Assembly (NCBI RefSeq): GCF_964204645.1
Contig: NC_134033.1
Span: forward strand, 9,706,231-9,770,230
Source: Tubulanus polymorphus
Lineage: Eukaryota > Nemertea > Palaeonemertea > Tubulaniformes > Tubulanidae
Length of the DNA stretch: 64,000 nucleotides
Direction of reading: 5' to 3'
Every line of letters begins with the position of its first letter. Position 1 is the first letter of the stretch. Positions 1 to 11,968 of this stretch are shown one piece after another. The translations under genes were made by a program, and so were the position numbers. Under the pieces are notes generated by a model. It was not told where the DNA came from. It did no database searches and saw only the letters and a list, made by a program, of their open reading frames with translations.

Positions 1-376
1 ACTTGATCGATTGCGGATTGCGTGGATTGTTAGATTTGTTTTTTGTTTTATGCGCATATACCGGTACGATCTAACAATGAAATTATCACTTCATTTGAAT
101 AAATTCTTAATTACAGTAATATTAATTCTCAACATTTTTTCTTTTGGTGTTTGGTGATTTCTTCCAACTTATCATTGCCAAGTCTCATACAAAAGTAGTA
201 GCTGAATGAAAGTACAGCTAGTAAGGCTGAACCTGATAACCCAAATTAAGTGCTAGCATGAAACTTATGACTACTTTGTTTCAACCGTCCTAGTATACTG
301 TACTTAGCATTACTACGATTGGGTGCCATATTTCTACAATCTCTACAAGGAAGGAGTCTTGGAGTGTCTTTCGTTC
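1..376. other. Gene-free flank
   Basis: I see no exon, RNA gene or complete repeat here. Short open frames carry no recognisable motif. Confidence 0.6.
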
Positions 377-711
377 CCGGGTAGGCATCCTCGCTTGCCA
401 GGGGACCAGTATCGCTCCCAAACTCGCTTCCACCAGCCCCCTGGCCTCACGACGCGCGATTTCATTACCGGCGCTTTAGCGAATGACGTCATATATCAAC
501 ACGCGACTATACTTCCGTTTTCGCTACGTGTTCGCTGATTGGTCCATTTACCGGGAAATTCCATAGATGCCCAATGTCATTTGTAATAAGCGCTGTGATT
601 GGCCCGACCTGATTCTGGTCGGCTAGTAACGACTTGTGAGGTCAAGCGGTTCGGAGAACAGCATTAGTGTAGTGGGTTTGAATCCCTTGACAGGTGAAGA
701 TGCCGGGTAGG
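377..711 (+). mobile_element. T2 element copy 1: short TIR element with tRNA-like B box
   Basis: The element body is 386-702 (317 bp), flanked by the 9-bp direct repeat CCGGGTAGG at 377-385 and 703-711. Its ends are imperfect inverted repeats (CATCCTCGCTTGCCAGGGG against CATCTTCACCTGTCAAGGG). Near the right end GGTTTGAATCCC matches a pol III B box, with a weaker A-box-like stretch upstream. A second copy of the family, in the opposite orientation, lies inside the gypsy-2 integrase at 62459-62784. A 9-bp duplication with TIRs suggests a Mutator-type MITE; the B box suggests a SINE. The sequence supports both, so the class is open. Confidence 0.75.
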
Positions 712-1580
712 GTACGGGGTAAAACCTGGTGCACTGCACATTGTGGATTGACTGGAACTCTAAACTCACAAAATTAAACGAGTCAACAAGAAAGATAATA
801 ATTTGACGTTTGTCAAATTATATTATTTAACAGCTTAAAATAATACTTAACACATTCTACAAGAGTACACAAAAGAAATCAGTTCTTACATTATATCAGA
901 ATCAATAGTTCGCTTAACTCGGGCTTAAATTCTGGTTCCATTGCTTCATATTCTAATGAAATTCACTAGCATACCTTAGAATATCGCTTAGCTTAAGATA
1001 AACAATTTGGTACCAGGAAAACGAGGAAGTAAAGTGGGTGTACTGTACATCCGATATTGACTTATTTCTCCCTGGTTGAATCGAGTTATTACTGAAATAG
1101 CATTCGAATAGCCATTTTGTTTTTAAAAATTGTGTCGTTCAGCTATCCTGCTGCAAATTTCGCAGTTGAAGTTAACTAGTGCCATCTGATTTCTCAGTAT
1201 CTCAAATTTGCACATTCTTAGCCCGAGTCTAAAAATAGAAAAAAGTGCATTTAAAGTAGGAAATAAAAGAATAGTGGCTACACCCTGGAGATATAGCCTA
1301 TGGGGTGGGCCTAGTTTGAAAGCACTGAGGTCCGAGGGAACAGCACTTTGTAAATAAATACTGAAATTAAACTTACAAAACAATACTTGAGATGATGTAC
1401 TTGACATGAAGTGTGTCCAGCTAACCAAATCAACTTTGTCTATGACTCCTCCTTTTATAGATACCGTAGTAGTCTAAAAATAAGAATCGGTACATTTTTC
1501 TAACAGTTGGTATGTCATTTTTGAAAAAAAAAACTTCACAACACAGCAAATAAATTACAGTTGTTGAATGGTTTGCACGA
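712..1580. other. Gene-free stretch
   Basis: AT-rich. One minus-strand open frame near 1123-1428 has no recognisable motif and no gene context. I see nothing else. Confidence 0.5.
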
Positions 1581-1977
1581 TTTAGATTACGAAGTGGCTA
1601 CTCGTACGGACCCGGGCGAATAATTCCGTAGGCTATTCGTACGCACCCGTCGGATAACTCTGGAATTATGTGTACGGGAAGGGATAGGGTTAGGGTAAGG
1701 TGAGGCTATATGTAGTTAAAACATTCAAACGATTGTCGGCGAGCTCGATGGTCTAGTGGTATGATGCTGCGCTAGTAACTTACTGGCCCGGGTTCGAGTT
1801 TCGCTCGATCCGCTATTTTTCTCTAACTCTATTCTCCACACTTTCCTTGAATTTTCTAAGTCGTGCACCTCTGTACGCATGCGCGGCGTTAATCGGCCAA
1901 TCAGCGACAGTTATTAGCGTACAGATCCTAGTTCCGTACGAATAGCCTCCAGAGTAATCCGCACAGCGTTTAGATTA
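1581..1977 (+). mobile_element. T1 element copy 1: TIR element with internal tRNA-like promoter
   Basis: The body is 1590-1968, flanked by the 9-bp repeat TTTAGATTA at 1581-1589 and 1969-1977. About 1739-1815 resembles a tRNA gene: A box TGGTCTAGTGGTATGATGC and B box GGTTCGAGTTT. The D-arm reminds me of tRNA-Pro, but I could not fold a complete cloverleaf. The ends carry an inverted repeat (GGCTACTCGTACGGACC on the left, GGCTATTCGTACGGAAC as reverse complement on the right). Copy 2 lies at 37979-38348. It could be a tRNA-derived SINE that happens to have inverted ends, or a MITE that took in a tRNA promoter. Confidence 0.75.
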
Positions 1978-2009
1978 ATTGGTTGACGGTAATTAGTATG
2001 ACCTATAAG

Positions 2010-2120
2010 TGTAACGGTGTAACTCCCGCCTGTAATTGTATTGTAATATAGTGTATTTGTATTGGTATTAATAAATGTTAACGATAGGTGGCATACCTAT
2101 CGCTCTCTTGAAAAGAATCC
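2010..2120 (+). repeat. Gypsy-1 5' LTR, left part
   Basis: These 111 bp match 15240-15350 of the 3' LTR almost perfectly. The segment begins with the TGTAAC terminus and breaks off after GAATCC, where foreign sequence begins. It contains an AATAAATG motif that may act as polyadenylation signal. Confidence 0.93.
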
Positions 2121-2689
2121 TTTGTCCTGGTGAGTCGTGTGTTATCTTTTGTCCCGCATTATGAGTTTTCCGGTTTGCTCGGCTACCCGTACTGGCGGGG
2201 TAGTCTAGAGAGGCCAATGAAAACTCCGGTTTGCTGAACCACCCCTCTTTGCGGGGATGCGGTATGATGTTTGATCTGACAGTTTCAAGTGGTTAATGGC
2301 TGTTTCAAGTGCTTACAACGATGCTTATTACTTCGTGGTACATGGTGGTTTAAAAAAAGATTTCATAATAATACGCTCACCGCGTGGGCTTCGTAGAAAG
2401 ACCACTACCTGTGACCTTCCCAGATTTTAATTGTCCTGTCCGATTTGGTTTCATCCAATTGAGAGACTGCCTTTTCCAGGGCATTTTTGGATCACGTCAC
2501 TCCAGGAAATGACTTAACGCTTTTGGGCCCCTTCGTCGGTTCCACATGTTTCATTTGAGCTATAGACCACAATGGTGACACCATGATGGTTAGTAACTGA
2601 CCAATTGAGATATCCCCGAGTCTGAACACTTGACTTCGAATTTCGGAAATTCATCATGTAATGTTTGTTTTCAAACTACTAAGGAATCA

Positions 2690-3075
2690 TCATTGCAAAT
2701 TCATCACTGACCATCACTGACCACCAATGACCAATTCAAACTTCTCGAATATGAAAACGATATGCCGCGTTATGGTGTCAAACTAGAAAGGATTCGCCAT
2801 TGAAAATTAATAAATTGACCATCACTGACCACCACTGACCAATTGAAACTTCTTGAAAGAACGATATACCGGTACCGCATTTGATGTGAAACTAGAAAGG
2901 AGTCGCCATTGAAAATTCATAAATTGACCATCACTGACCACCACTGACCAATTGAAACTTCTTGAAAGAACGATATACCGGTACCGCATTTGGTGTGAAA
3001 CTAGAAAAGATTCGCCATTAAAATTCATAAATTGACCATCACTGACCACCACTGCCCAAGTGAAACTTCTCAAAT
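2690..3075. repeat. Tandem repeat, about 120-bp unit
   Basis: Just over three copies of a unit containing GACCATCACTGACCACCACT, GATATACCGGTACCGCATTT and GAAACTAGAAAGGA. Open frames across it are a consequence of the repetition. Confidence 0.85.
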
Positions 3076-6000
3076 ATCGTGGTCGAATTCGAAAGTGCTT
3101 GTCGTCGTATTGCTATTTCTAGAAACCAGCAGAAAGTTTTGCTACTGTTTTTGAATGGCGTTGACATGATGGAAATTTATTACCCATAAATGGGTTACAC
3201 ATCTGGATCACAGCACCTCACTTACCGCAGTGCGTTATTTTCACTGCATAGTAATGCTAATACATAAACTTTTTTACTACTTGACTCGAATCATCTGAAC
3301 AGTACTGCGATTGAAAACTCAACGAATAGAAAATGTTTGCGGGAAGCGCCTACAAATAAGTTATAATAAGATTAATTAATCGATGCATGAAAAACAATTA
3401 AATCACAATGTGACTAACACTCGTCTTTCAAGCAATCTGCGCGATACCAATTAATTAAATCATTAAACGCATTGGGTTCCTAATATTTGAAATCATGTGA
3501 TACAATAGTTGTTCTTTAGACTTGGCCACTTTCATTTCAGAAAACCGCGTACTAGACCAGTGATCACCGAGGCATTAACCATTCCTTCAAGTTATGAAAA
3601 TTCGATGGTGACGCGGATTCTTCGCCTCTAAAAACTGTTTCGTTAATAGTTTTCTTTATATGAAAAGTGTTCATAGGAATTAAAATTTGGAGTGATAACA
3701 GTCACAGCTGTAACCCTTTTTCATTGTCAGTTCTTTTTTGGAATTCAAGTAGATTAGTGAAAATATCAATGATGAAGTTCACTTATTATATCAAGTACCG
3801 TTTTTACTGTCGCATGCGAGTCGAAACAAAAAGATCTATCCAAACTGCATATCTTCGGGTATAAACTGTGATATCCTTCAGTATGTTATGAATATCTTTA
3901 AAAATTTGTGTTCTAATATAATACCCGAAGGTTTAACTATCGGACACATAAAAGATTCGCCATAATCAAAGTCTTTAAGAAAATCTTTCTTCGAGAAAGA
4001 AAGATCTTTAAAAGAACGATTGGCGTCAAACTAAACCATAATGGACTGAGAAAATCCACCTGAGACATTTAAAGATTTTGAAGCGAAATTTATTCATATA
4101 AATCAAAAATGCATGAATAACTTGACGTTATTTGCGGGTCTCATGAAACACTTTCGTGCGCTCTTTTTAAATCTAAAATAGCATAAATACATGCGTGTTT
4201 CGTTATAAACAAGGTTAAATTCCAAACGCACATGAAATATGGAGCCTGTATCACACGATATACACATCTTGAATTTTCTTTAACTACGTAGGCCCTTTCC
4301 AAATGGGAATTGTTCAGTTTTTTAACGACCGACATTCAGAGGCACCTAAAAAACCGGTTGTATAGCGCTTGAGATTTTCAGTGTAGGGCACATCTCACAT
4401 CGACTCGGCTCGCGGTCGGTGGTTTAATGGGAACACATCTGGTTGTTACTAGTTTAACAGTTGACGAATTCAGAAAACTTTTTTCCAATGTCTTTGATAA
4501 CTTTTTAAACATAGTATTCTTCTTAATTACATTTCGCTGATTCCATAGATATTTTTTCATGAAAATTGCTCCAGTTATAACGGATTTAAACATACATGTA
4601 AAATGATTATTTTCAAAATATTCAATTTTCTCCGATTTTGAAGAAATTCTGACACAATATCATCTCCACTCGACACATGATTTTACTTCGGTGCCTTTGA
4701 AGGGAGTGTCACTTGTTGTTGAGTTCATATTTAGTCAAACAAGAAGATATGCCTGATTCCTTTTTAGAATTTAGATTTCGACGGATATCATCAAATTACT
4801 AGAAAGGGACAGCAGCTTTCGGTCATCCGCAAAAAATACCTAAAATTCTCTCCTATGGTTATGGAAAAACATGTCACGAAACATACGGAAAATCCTTTGT
4901 TTGGTAGACTGAAATTATTGAACTCTTAAATAGCAACATTCAGAGAAACAAAAACATAAGAATATATTCTCGCCCACCCTTGAAAAAAACAACGTGATTT
5001 CAATTGAAGATGACACGTAGCCTCATATCAAATGATTATGAACGATACAGAGCCTATTCATTCTCTTTACGAGGATGGGTCTCCACATTCATAGGATACG
5101 ATACGAGATTCGTGGGTACGAATGATGACTACAACTGATAAAGCCCCAATTTCACTGATTCTTGCACATAAAGGTGTTTTAGAGTAATCTAGTTAACATG
5201 TGTGTTTTAGGAGTATTTTGAATTTAAATTCAAATCGGGGTTCATGACGAATATTGAGCATTCTAGGGCTGGAGCAAGAAACGTGTGGGATCGTCCGCCA
5301 ATGGTATCGCCAAAGAAATAATAAGGAGCCAGTCCGTGGTGGCTATTGAAAGCGACGACCGCATGTGAATGCATTGATTGAATGACATCTCAAAAGTCAG
5401 ATTATATAAAATTGAACATGATATATGGATAGGTTATTCCATATATACTGGTAAAAATGATGCCCAATATGTGATATAAATATTTAATTAAAAAGTAGAA
5501 ACCTAATCCATAACTCAGTCTGGTATTGTTATAACATCAAACACTCAAATTTAATCCTTTGTTAGATTGGTAGCCAGTGTAGATGAGCAAGAATAGTGGT
5601 CCCTAATTTTAGTGTGGACTGTTCAACAAGTTGGAGTTTGTATAGAGATGAATGAGTTTAAAATGGAGTGGAATTTAGATAATACTGTTTGAATGTCTAT
5701 TACTCAATATTTTTATTGATCATAAAAAATTGTGGTAAAATATTTGACTCTAGGGTTGGTTTTAGATTGTATCTCTCCACGCCAGAGGTAATCACGGATA
5801 TTGGACTACACAAAATTCCTTGTGTACAGCTCAACTTTTAAAATCCCTGGAAAAGCTCGCCACGGATATATCTCAGTAATGATTAATTTTCCCACAAATT
5901 CTCCCCTTCGAAAAACCTAAACAACCAATGCACGCTTGCTCTAAGTTTGCCAATGCACTATTGTTACCTTTTCCAGCTATTTGCGCTAGCTGTTTGTCGC

Positions 6001-7479
6001 AAATAGATTGCATCCTCTATTACAGGAGTAAAGGATACAGCTCTGGGACCCGTTTCTTAAAAGATAGTTTAAATTAGCCATCATCCAATATGATACATGA
6101 CTAAATACACTGAAAAAGATCAACTATGTACACATTTCAAATTTCAAACCATGTTTTATCATTAGAAAATTACGACACAACGTTCGATCTCTCACTAGAG
6201 ATAATCTTTTTGAATTTGTACACTGAGTTTTCGTATCGTATTATCGTATTTTCAATTCTCTGCTTTTGAGTCAACAAGTACAAAGTTATTTTAGCAATGA
6301 AAATTTAATCGTCATTATAAATGTTAACTATCCACTGGTAAACTTACTAACTTTTGGCAACTGACCTTAGATCGTGGAATGGTCTCAGGTGGCCTGCTGA
6401 TCCCCTCTTTATTTATACTACTGAAGAAATATACAGTATAAGACGTAAAAAGTATATGAACATATTATTTATCTTTGTATCGCGATAATTCGTGTACGTA
6501 TGATTGAAAAACGATATTCTATCGAATCTCATGGTACTTATGATTATTGTGTATAGAATCAATAATTAGCAACCATCCACGGATACGAAGCAGCCTAAAC
6601 TTACATCCTACCAAAATTATCCTCGAAACTCTCAGCATTATTTCAAGGGTCGGTCTTAGAAAATATATGAAGGACGTGCTCACAGGTTAACGAGGCCAAA
6701 AATCTTCCCCAAAATTTCAAATTTTTACAAGCAAAGATAATATACTTCATGCTTTTGGTGCAGAAAAAAATACATGTCCACAAAATGCAAATTGTGTTTT
6801 CAAAGTAAACGATTGAGTGTGGAATTGTTTCGAATTCAAGGTTTTCCCATTAACACTCCGGTATTTTTCAATAAGTCAAACTATTGTTGATGTGATCAGA
6901 TGGCCAGTTGAATACTTCATCATTATATTGAAAGATATGTTACACTTAATGCATCTTTTCTTAGGCCTTACAGCTTTCTCTATTGGTTAGCGTTGTGATC
7001 ACTCAAAATTAACCATAAGTTTGAATTCTCACTGATCTACTACATCTCTACAACAAAAATATATTTCATATTAGGCGATTAACTTTGATCTGTGGTCAGT
7101 GGACAGCAGCTACGAAACATTTCAAACTACTACGTTATCATTCCATCTATTCATGTATATATAATATGATATGATATCTTCTTTGTTCAGTTTAAAAGTC
7201 TTGATCGTAAAAGTTTGACAAGTCTCGCATGTTGGTACCGATACGCACGTTCACGCGAGTGAAATGTGCACGTTACAGGCTCAAATGCGCACGTTACAAT
7301 TACAAATGGAAACGTTGTTCGTTCAAAACCCTACGTAAAAATCTTATGCATTTTAGCGGAATTTCAAAGTCAGCTCGCTACCTACAACAAAAATCGGACA
7401 AGACTTTTTCAAGCGACACATTTAAATGTAAGAGCTAGTAGTACTAACGAAGGATTCACTAAACATATAAATTACTTAT
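3076..7479. other. Long gene-free interior of the 6-kb insertion
   Basis: AT-rich, with only short open frames without motifs. Small palindromic stretches occur near 3885-4060, where AAAGATCTTT-like words recur. I see no genes, RNA genes or complete elements. Confidence 0.5.
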
Positions 7480-8154
7480 GGGGGTTCTGGTTAGCACTGG
7501 TAACTGGTCTGTACTGGTCAAGCATTGGTCAGTTAAACATTTTTTAGATTAATGCCCACATCATATCTATTTATTTGACACCAAACAACTTAATTGTTTG
7601 CAAACAAATAATTTGCTATACGGTCAGTACTGGTCATGCATTGGTCAGTTAAAAGACCATGGTCCACGCCACATTTGATACCAAACATGATTGGATTGTG
7701 TCGTTTCGAAAATTTATCGGTTGGGCAATTTGTGGTCTGCCCTGGTTCGTTAGGTTCTTATTTTGCGGGCATTTTATCTCGAACCACCGAAAGACCGAAT
7801 CACTAATTAATTCACCAGATCGTTAATTGCTGATAATGAAGATTAGTGTTTAACTAATAGTCCTTGTCTGAACAAAATGTCTCTGGTATGGGTGCTATGG
7901 AATCATGTCCTTAACTGTACACCGTACTGTATCTTTGTACTGTATCTTTTTATTTTCACTACTACCGTAATTGACTATGATGTTTTCAAGTGGTCTTAAG
8001 TACCGCTAATAGCCGAAAGTCGTTGATTTATGTGAAATTTACATACAGCGCCACCCGTTGATAGTAAAACTAACCCGAGCAATACGGGTGTTAAATAGAT
8101 ACGCTAGCAAACCGGCATTCTCATAATGGGTTCAAGACCCGGAACGTCCCCTAC

Positions 8155-8213
8155 TACAGCGGCGATTACCCCTTATATTACCATTAGAATACTCCAAGAC
8201 GACAATTGTTACA
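8155..8213 (+). repeat. Gypsy-1 5' LTR, right part
   Basis: These 59 bp match 15351-15409 and end in TTGTTACA, immediately followed by the primer-binding region. Confidence 0.93.
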
Positions 8214-8214
8214 C

Positions 8215-8232
8215 TGGTGGCAGCGAAGTGGG
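8215..8232 (+). promoter_or_regulatory. Gypsy-1 tRNA primer-binding site
   Basis: TGGTGGCAGCGAAGTGGG starts two bases after the LTR end, and TGG is the usual start of a site complementary to a tRNA CCA end. I cannot say which tRNA primes. Confidence 0.7.
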
Positions 8233-8564
8233 ATTTTATTTCGATTGTCGTGTATTTTATGGTCTTTTAATGCGGCTCCACGTTGGGAACCTAGTCTGAG
8301 CGAACCACGCTTACCATTATTAGTAGAAAATACTTGAAAGACTTATAACGGACACTCATAGCAGTTAAAACCGTTAACTTGCCATATTCTTTATTTAATC
8401 AGAATTAGTACTGAGAGAAAATTTGGGGAAAATTATTATTATTTGCATATTATTTTATTATCGCTGGGGAGACTGAAACTGAGACACAGACCGGTATACG
8501 AAAAACTTTTGTTCACCTTTTCTTTTATATTATACTGTATTGAATTAACTGATTTGTATTTATA

Positions 8565-9600
8565 ATGTCGATGCCTGAGGAACATTCCGAACAAGATGCT
8601 AGTCATCTCGATGTTAACCAGTTCCTCATGTCTGTGACACAGTTTGTGGAACATAAGATTAAAAACACAGTCAGAATCGTCCTCTGAGCCAGCCAAATCC
8701 AGAGACCACACTAAGGTTAAGGTACCTGCACCTAAAACCTACAGTGCTGGTCACAATTTTAAAGTATGGCTCGAGAGATTTGATAGTTACTGTGACCTCA
8801 TGGGGATAACTGATCCTTCAGTACAGAAGGATCATCTCTTAATGTATATGGACCATGAGTCATATCTGGCCATCAAAAATCTTCACTTGTCGGACGAACT
8901 GACCTATGATGAGTTCTCGACATCCATTAAAGACCGTATGTCCCTAACTAAATCGCCCGGCGATTACAAACTCATGCTAAAGGCACGCGAGCAAAAACAG
9001 CCCGAAAACCTCGGACGTTTCGCCGACGCACTTATGGAGCTAGCCCAAAACGCCTATCCAGATGCTGGACATACGCTACAAGACGAGCTGGCTCGTGACC
9101 AGTTTTTGACTGGAGTTAATTTGCCATTAACAGCTAGGGAACAGTTGTACGTTTCTCAGCCGAAAACCCTGTCAGAGGCTGTGTCCCTGGCTAGAGGTTT
9201 TGAATCGGCGCAGAGTATAGCTGAAAAGCAGGATTCGAGGGGGAAACGTGCGATGGTAAATGAAGCCCAGGCAAAGCTCATCGAGACCGAGCTGCTTTCG
9301 GAACTGGTTAAACAGGTCCAGAGTTTAAATCTCCGCATCGAAAATCTCGAGCGTCGAGGTCAGACAAGGCCTTCCAGGAATCCGGAACCTCCCAGATATC
9401 CGGCGGCTGACATCTGTTGGCGCTGTCGGGTGCCAGACCACCCGGCTAATGCATGTCCTACGGTGATATGCCACTCGTGCACTGAGCCCGGACATTATGC
9501 TAGGAACTGTCCTAAAAGTCAGGGAAACGGGCAGATGCGTTCCTCGAGGGGCAGAGGCCCCAAGTCCCGAAATATATCCCTCCACACCGTAGACAATTAG
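8565..9600 (+). pseudogene. gag: Gypsy-1 Gag (capsid/nucleocapsid), frameshifted
   Basis: Structural polyprotein that packages the retrotransposon RNA in cytoplasmic particles. The ATG at 8565 opens a frame that is lost in an A5 run near 8668; the main frame then continues to the stop at 9600. The central part (about 8740-9340) is helical and Gag-like. The C-terminus has two CCHC zinc knuckles of the spacing C-x2-C-x4-H-x4-C: CWRCRVPDHPANAC and CHSCTEPGHYARNC. Basic residues follow, as in nucleocapsids. One extra base in the A run explains the break. Identity as Gag rests on the knuckles, length and position before protease. Confidence 0.88.
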
Positions 9601-9789
9601 ATACCTGTATAAATGTTGTAAATACCCCTGTATATAGTACGAATGAAAATGATTATGAATACGACAACCCACAGGGTAGCTGCCCGGACTCAAGTGGTTT
9701 ACAACTCGGGAAGAGCACACCTCCTAACGGCCAAAGCTCCCCTTCAGAGTACACCCCGAACTCCGAAGCAGACCTACCCACAAACAGTG

Positions 9790-9970
9790 ACCGAGAGCCC
9801 ACCCCATTAGTTCGAAGTGTGCAGAATGTAGATATCCGTGACACTGGCCCCTATTGTTCTGCTATAGTCAATGGTGTAGGAAGAATCTCTGCGCTTCTCG
9901 ACACCGGCGCTGGTGTGACTATGCTCAAGACTTCTGTCTGGGTGGCGAGTAACGGGGGTGAAATGGGGTG
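9790..9970 (+). pseudogene. Gypsy-1 aspartic protease, frame differs from Pol
   Basis: Retroviral-type aspartic protease that processes Gag-Pol. The active-site motif LDTGAGVT lies at about 9897-9920, preceded by the usual hydrophobic strand. This frame does not run into the RT frame: G-rich runs around 9940-9965 sit where the shift must occur. The C-terminal half continues at the start of the large Pol frame (LLGGDFF near 10106). The shift may be decay or, less likely, a programmed event. Confidence 0.8.
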
Positions 9971-11968
9971 CCTGATTTTGAGTTAGTTATGGCTACTGGT
10001 CAGGACATTAAGGTAAGGGGTTCGGTCGACGTTCGCCTTAGTTTGGGGGATTGTTGTTTTATGGTCCCAATGGTGATTGCAGATGATTTGTCACAGGATT
10101 GTCTCCTTGGTGGTGATTTCTTCCGCGACAACAACTGCGTGATTGATTACCCAAATAGAGTCATGAGTTGTGGCCTGTCTGACATACCATTGGAACACAG
10201 GGATTCCCGACCAACTGCGTGCCGCCTATTCCTGACCGAGACTCGCATGATCCCAGCCGGACACGAAATTGTAGCTACCGCTTATTTTAGGCAGAGATAC
10301 ACCCACAAAAACAATTCCGTCGGGATGGTTTGTGGTAGAGTCCCGGGTCCATTCGGTATTGGTAGAACCCTGGTTAGCCCGAACGATAACAAGGTGACTG
10401 TCCGTTTGGCAAACTTTTCGAACGTGACGTGCCGTGCCAACCGCGGTGAAATTGTAGGGATTTTCTCTCCGTTAAACAGTATCGAAATCCTCACTACTCA
10501 GGATAAGAGACCAGATGTCTCTGAAATCCCTACCAATAGTGAGGATCTACAGCTCGATGCCATTGACATTTCGGACAGTGATCGCGAGGCCTTAAAGAAG
10601 GTTGTCGCTGATTACCAGGATGTGTTTTCCCGCGACGACTTTGACATATGGAGGACCGCGTTAGTCGAATTGGAAATAGATACGAGTGACCATCGCCCCA
10701 TCAAACAACAACCTCGGCGTTTACCACCGGGTCATAGACAGATTGTGGAGGGTCATACTGCCGAATTACACAGTCACGGCCTCATCCGACCATCACAATC
10801 TCCCTGGGCCAGCCCCATTGTCTTGGCCAAGAAGTCCGATGGTAGCCTTAGGCTGTGTTGTGATTATCGGAAGTTAAATGACGCTACGCTAAAGGATAGC
10901 CATCCGCTTGGGCGAACTGACTCCACACTTGAAGCTCTGTCCGGGTCATCATGGTTCTCCTCTCTTGACCTCACAAGTGGGTATCATCAGGTGCCCATAC
11001 GGGAGGGAGATAAACCAAAGACAGCGTTCTGCACGGAGAATCGATTGTGGGAGTGGAACGCCATGGCGTTTGGCCTGACTAATGCCCCTGCCTGTTTTTC
11101 ACGGCTTATGACTATGGCCCTGGATAAGGTCTCGTGGAAAACGGCATTAATATATCTCGATGATGTCATTGTTCACTCAGCTGACGTTGGGTCACACATT
11201 GGTAAACTCGCTGAGGTGTTCTCATGTTTCCGGTCTGCAAACCTTAAACTGAAACCCAGAAAATGTCACCTACTGCGGAGACGGTTGAAGTTTTTGGGCC
11301 ATATTGTTAGTGGGAATGGTATGGAGGCTGACCCGTCAAAAGTTGAGAAAATTATGAACTGGCCTGTTCCAACAACAGTTTCAGAGGTCCGCAGTTTCAC
11401 AGGGTTAGTGACCTATTATTCAAATTTTATTGAGGGGTATTCCCAAATGTGTCGTCCCCTACACCAGCTTACTAAAAAGGGCCATGTCTTTGTATGGGGG
11501 ATAGAGCAACAGCGCGCATTTGACGCCATAAAAAGGGCACTTACTAGCCCTCCTGTTTTGGCCTTCCCTGATTTCGAGACAGGTGCAGGCAAATCTATTA
11601 TCGACTGTGACGCTAGTGACTGGGTAATTGGTGCTGTACTTTCACAGGTGCAGGCAGACTCGTCTGAACGGGTAATCGCATATGCGGGTCGCGCACTACG
11701 GGGTGGTGAAGAGAATTACTGTGCCACCAGGCGAGAGATGCTTGCCCTAGTCGATATGATCGAGCACTTCCTGCATTACCTGTTGGGCCTGAAATTCTTG
11801 GTGCGCACTGACCATGCAGCACTTAAATGGCTCCGGTCTTCAAACATTCAGTCTGGACAAGTTGCCCGCTGGAACGAACGATTGGCCGACTATGACTTTG
11901 ATATTGAGCACCGGCCCGGGCGTATCCACCTAAATGCGGACGCGTTGTCCGCATCCCTAAACGACTGA
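9968..11968 (+). pseudogene. pol: Gypsy-1 reverse transcriptase and RNase H
   Basis: Copies element RNA to DNA and degrades the RNA strand. The 666-residue frame starts inside protease and runs through RT: DYRKLN near 10862, SLDLTSGYHQ near 10965, FGLTNAP near 11070 and the catalytic YLDD at 11153-11164. RNase H follows with DCDASDW near 11605, YCATRREMLAL near 11720 and TDHAALKWL near 11810. The frame ends at 11968 in a TGA; reading one frame over restores a stretch that gypsy-2 also has (KRHGDCPSC), so the stop reflects a 1-nt shift. Confidence 0.95.

Larger units (their letters stand above)
2121..8154. mobile_element. 6.0-kb non-coding TIR element inserted in the gypsy-1 5' LTR
   Basis: This segment splits the 5' LTR exactly: the left part stops at 2120 and the right part resumes at 8155. 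Its two ends share a degenerate inverted repeat, CATTATGAG followed by CCGGTTTGCT, at about 2157-2190 and, as reverse complement, about 8108-8132. Further in, motifs of the type CACTGACCAATTG are repeated near the left end (2690-3070), and their complements recur near the right end (about 7480-7650). I found no coding domain and no clear target duplication. A large non-autonomous DNA element fits best; a decayed composite of several insertions is possible. Confidence 0.6.

Noticed and set aside
1123-1428. 101-codon minus-strand open frame
   Set aside because: No motif, no neighbouring exon and composition like the surroundings.
1739-1815. Functional tRNA gene
   Set aside because: A and B boxes are present, but the stems do not close convincingly and the segment is part of a repeated mobile family.
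2822-3073. 83-codon minus-strand open frame
   Set aside because: It lies wholly in the 120-bp tandem repeat.
7229-7547. Two overlapping open frames rich in Cys-Ala-Arg
   Set aside because: They come from short GCACGTTACA-type repeats in the 6-kb insertion.
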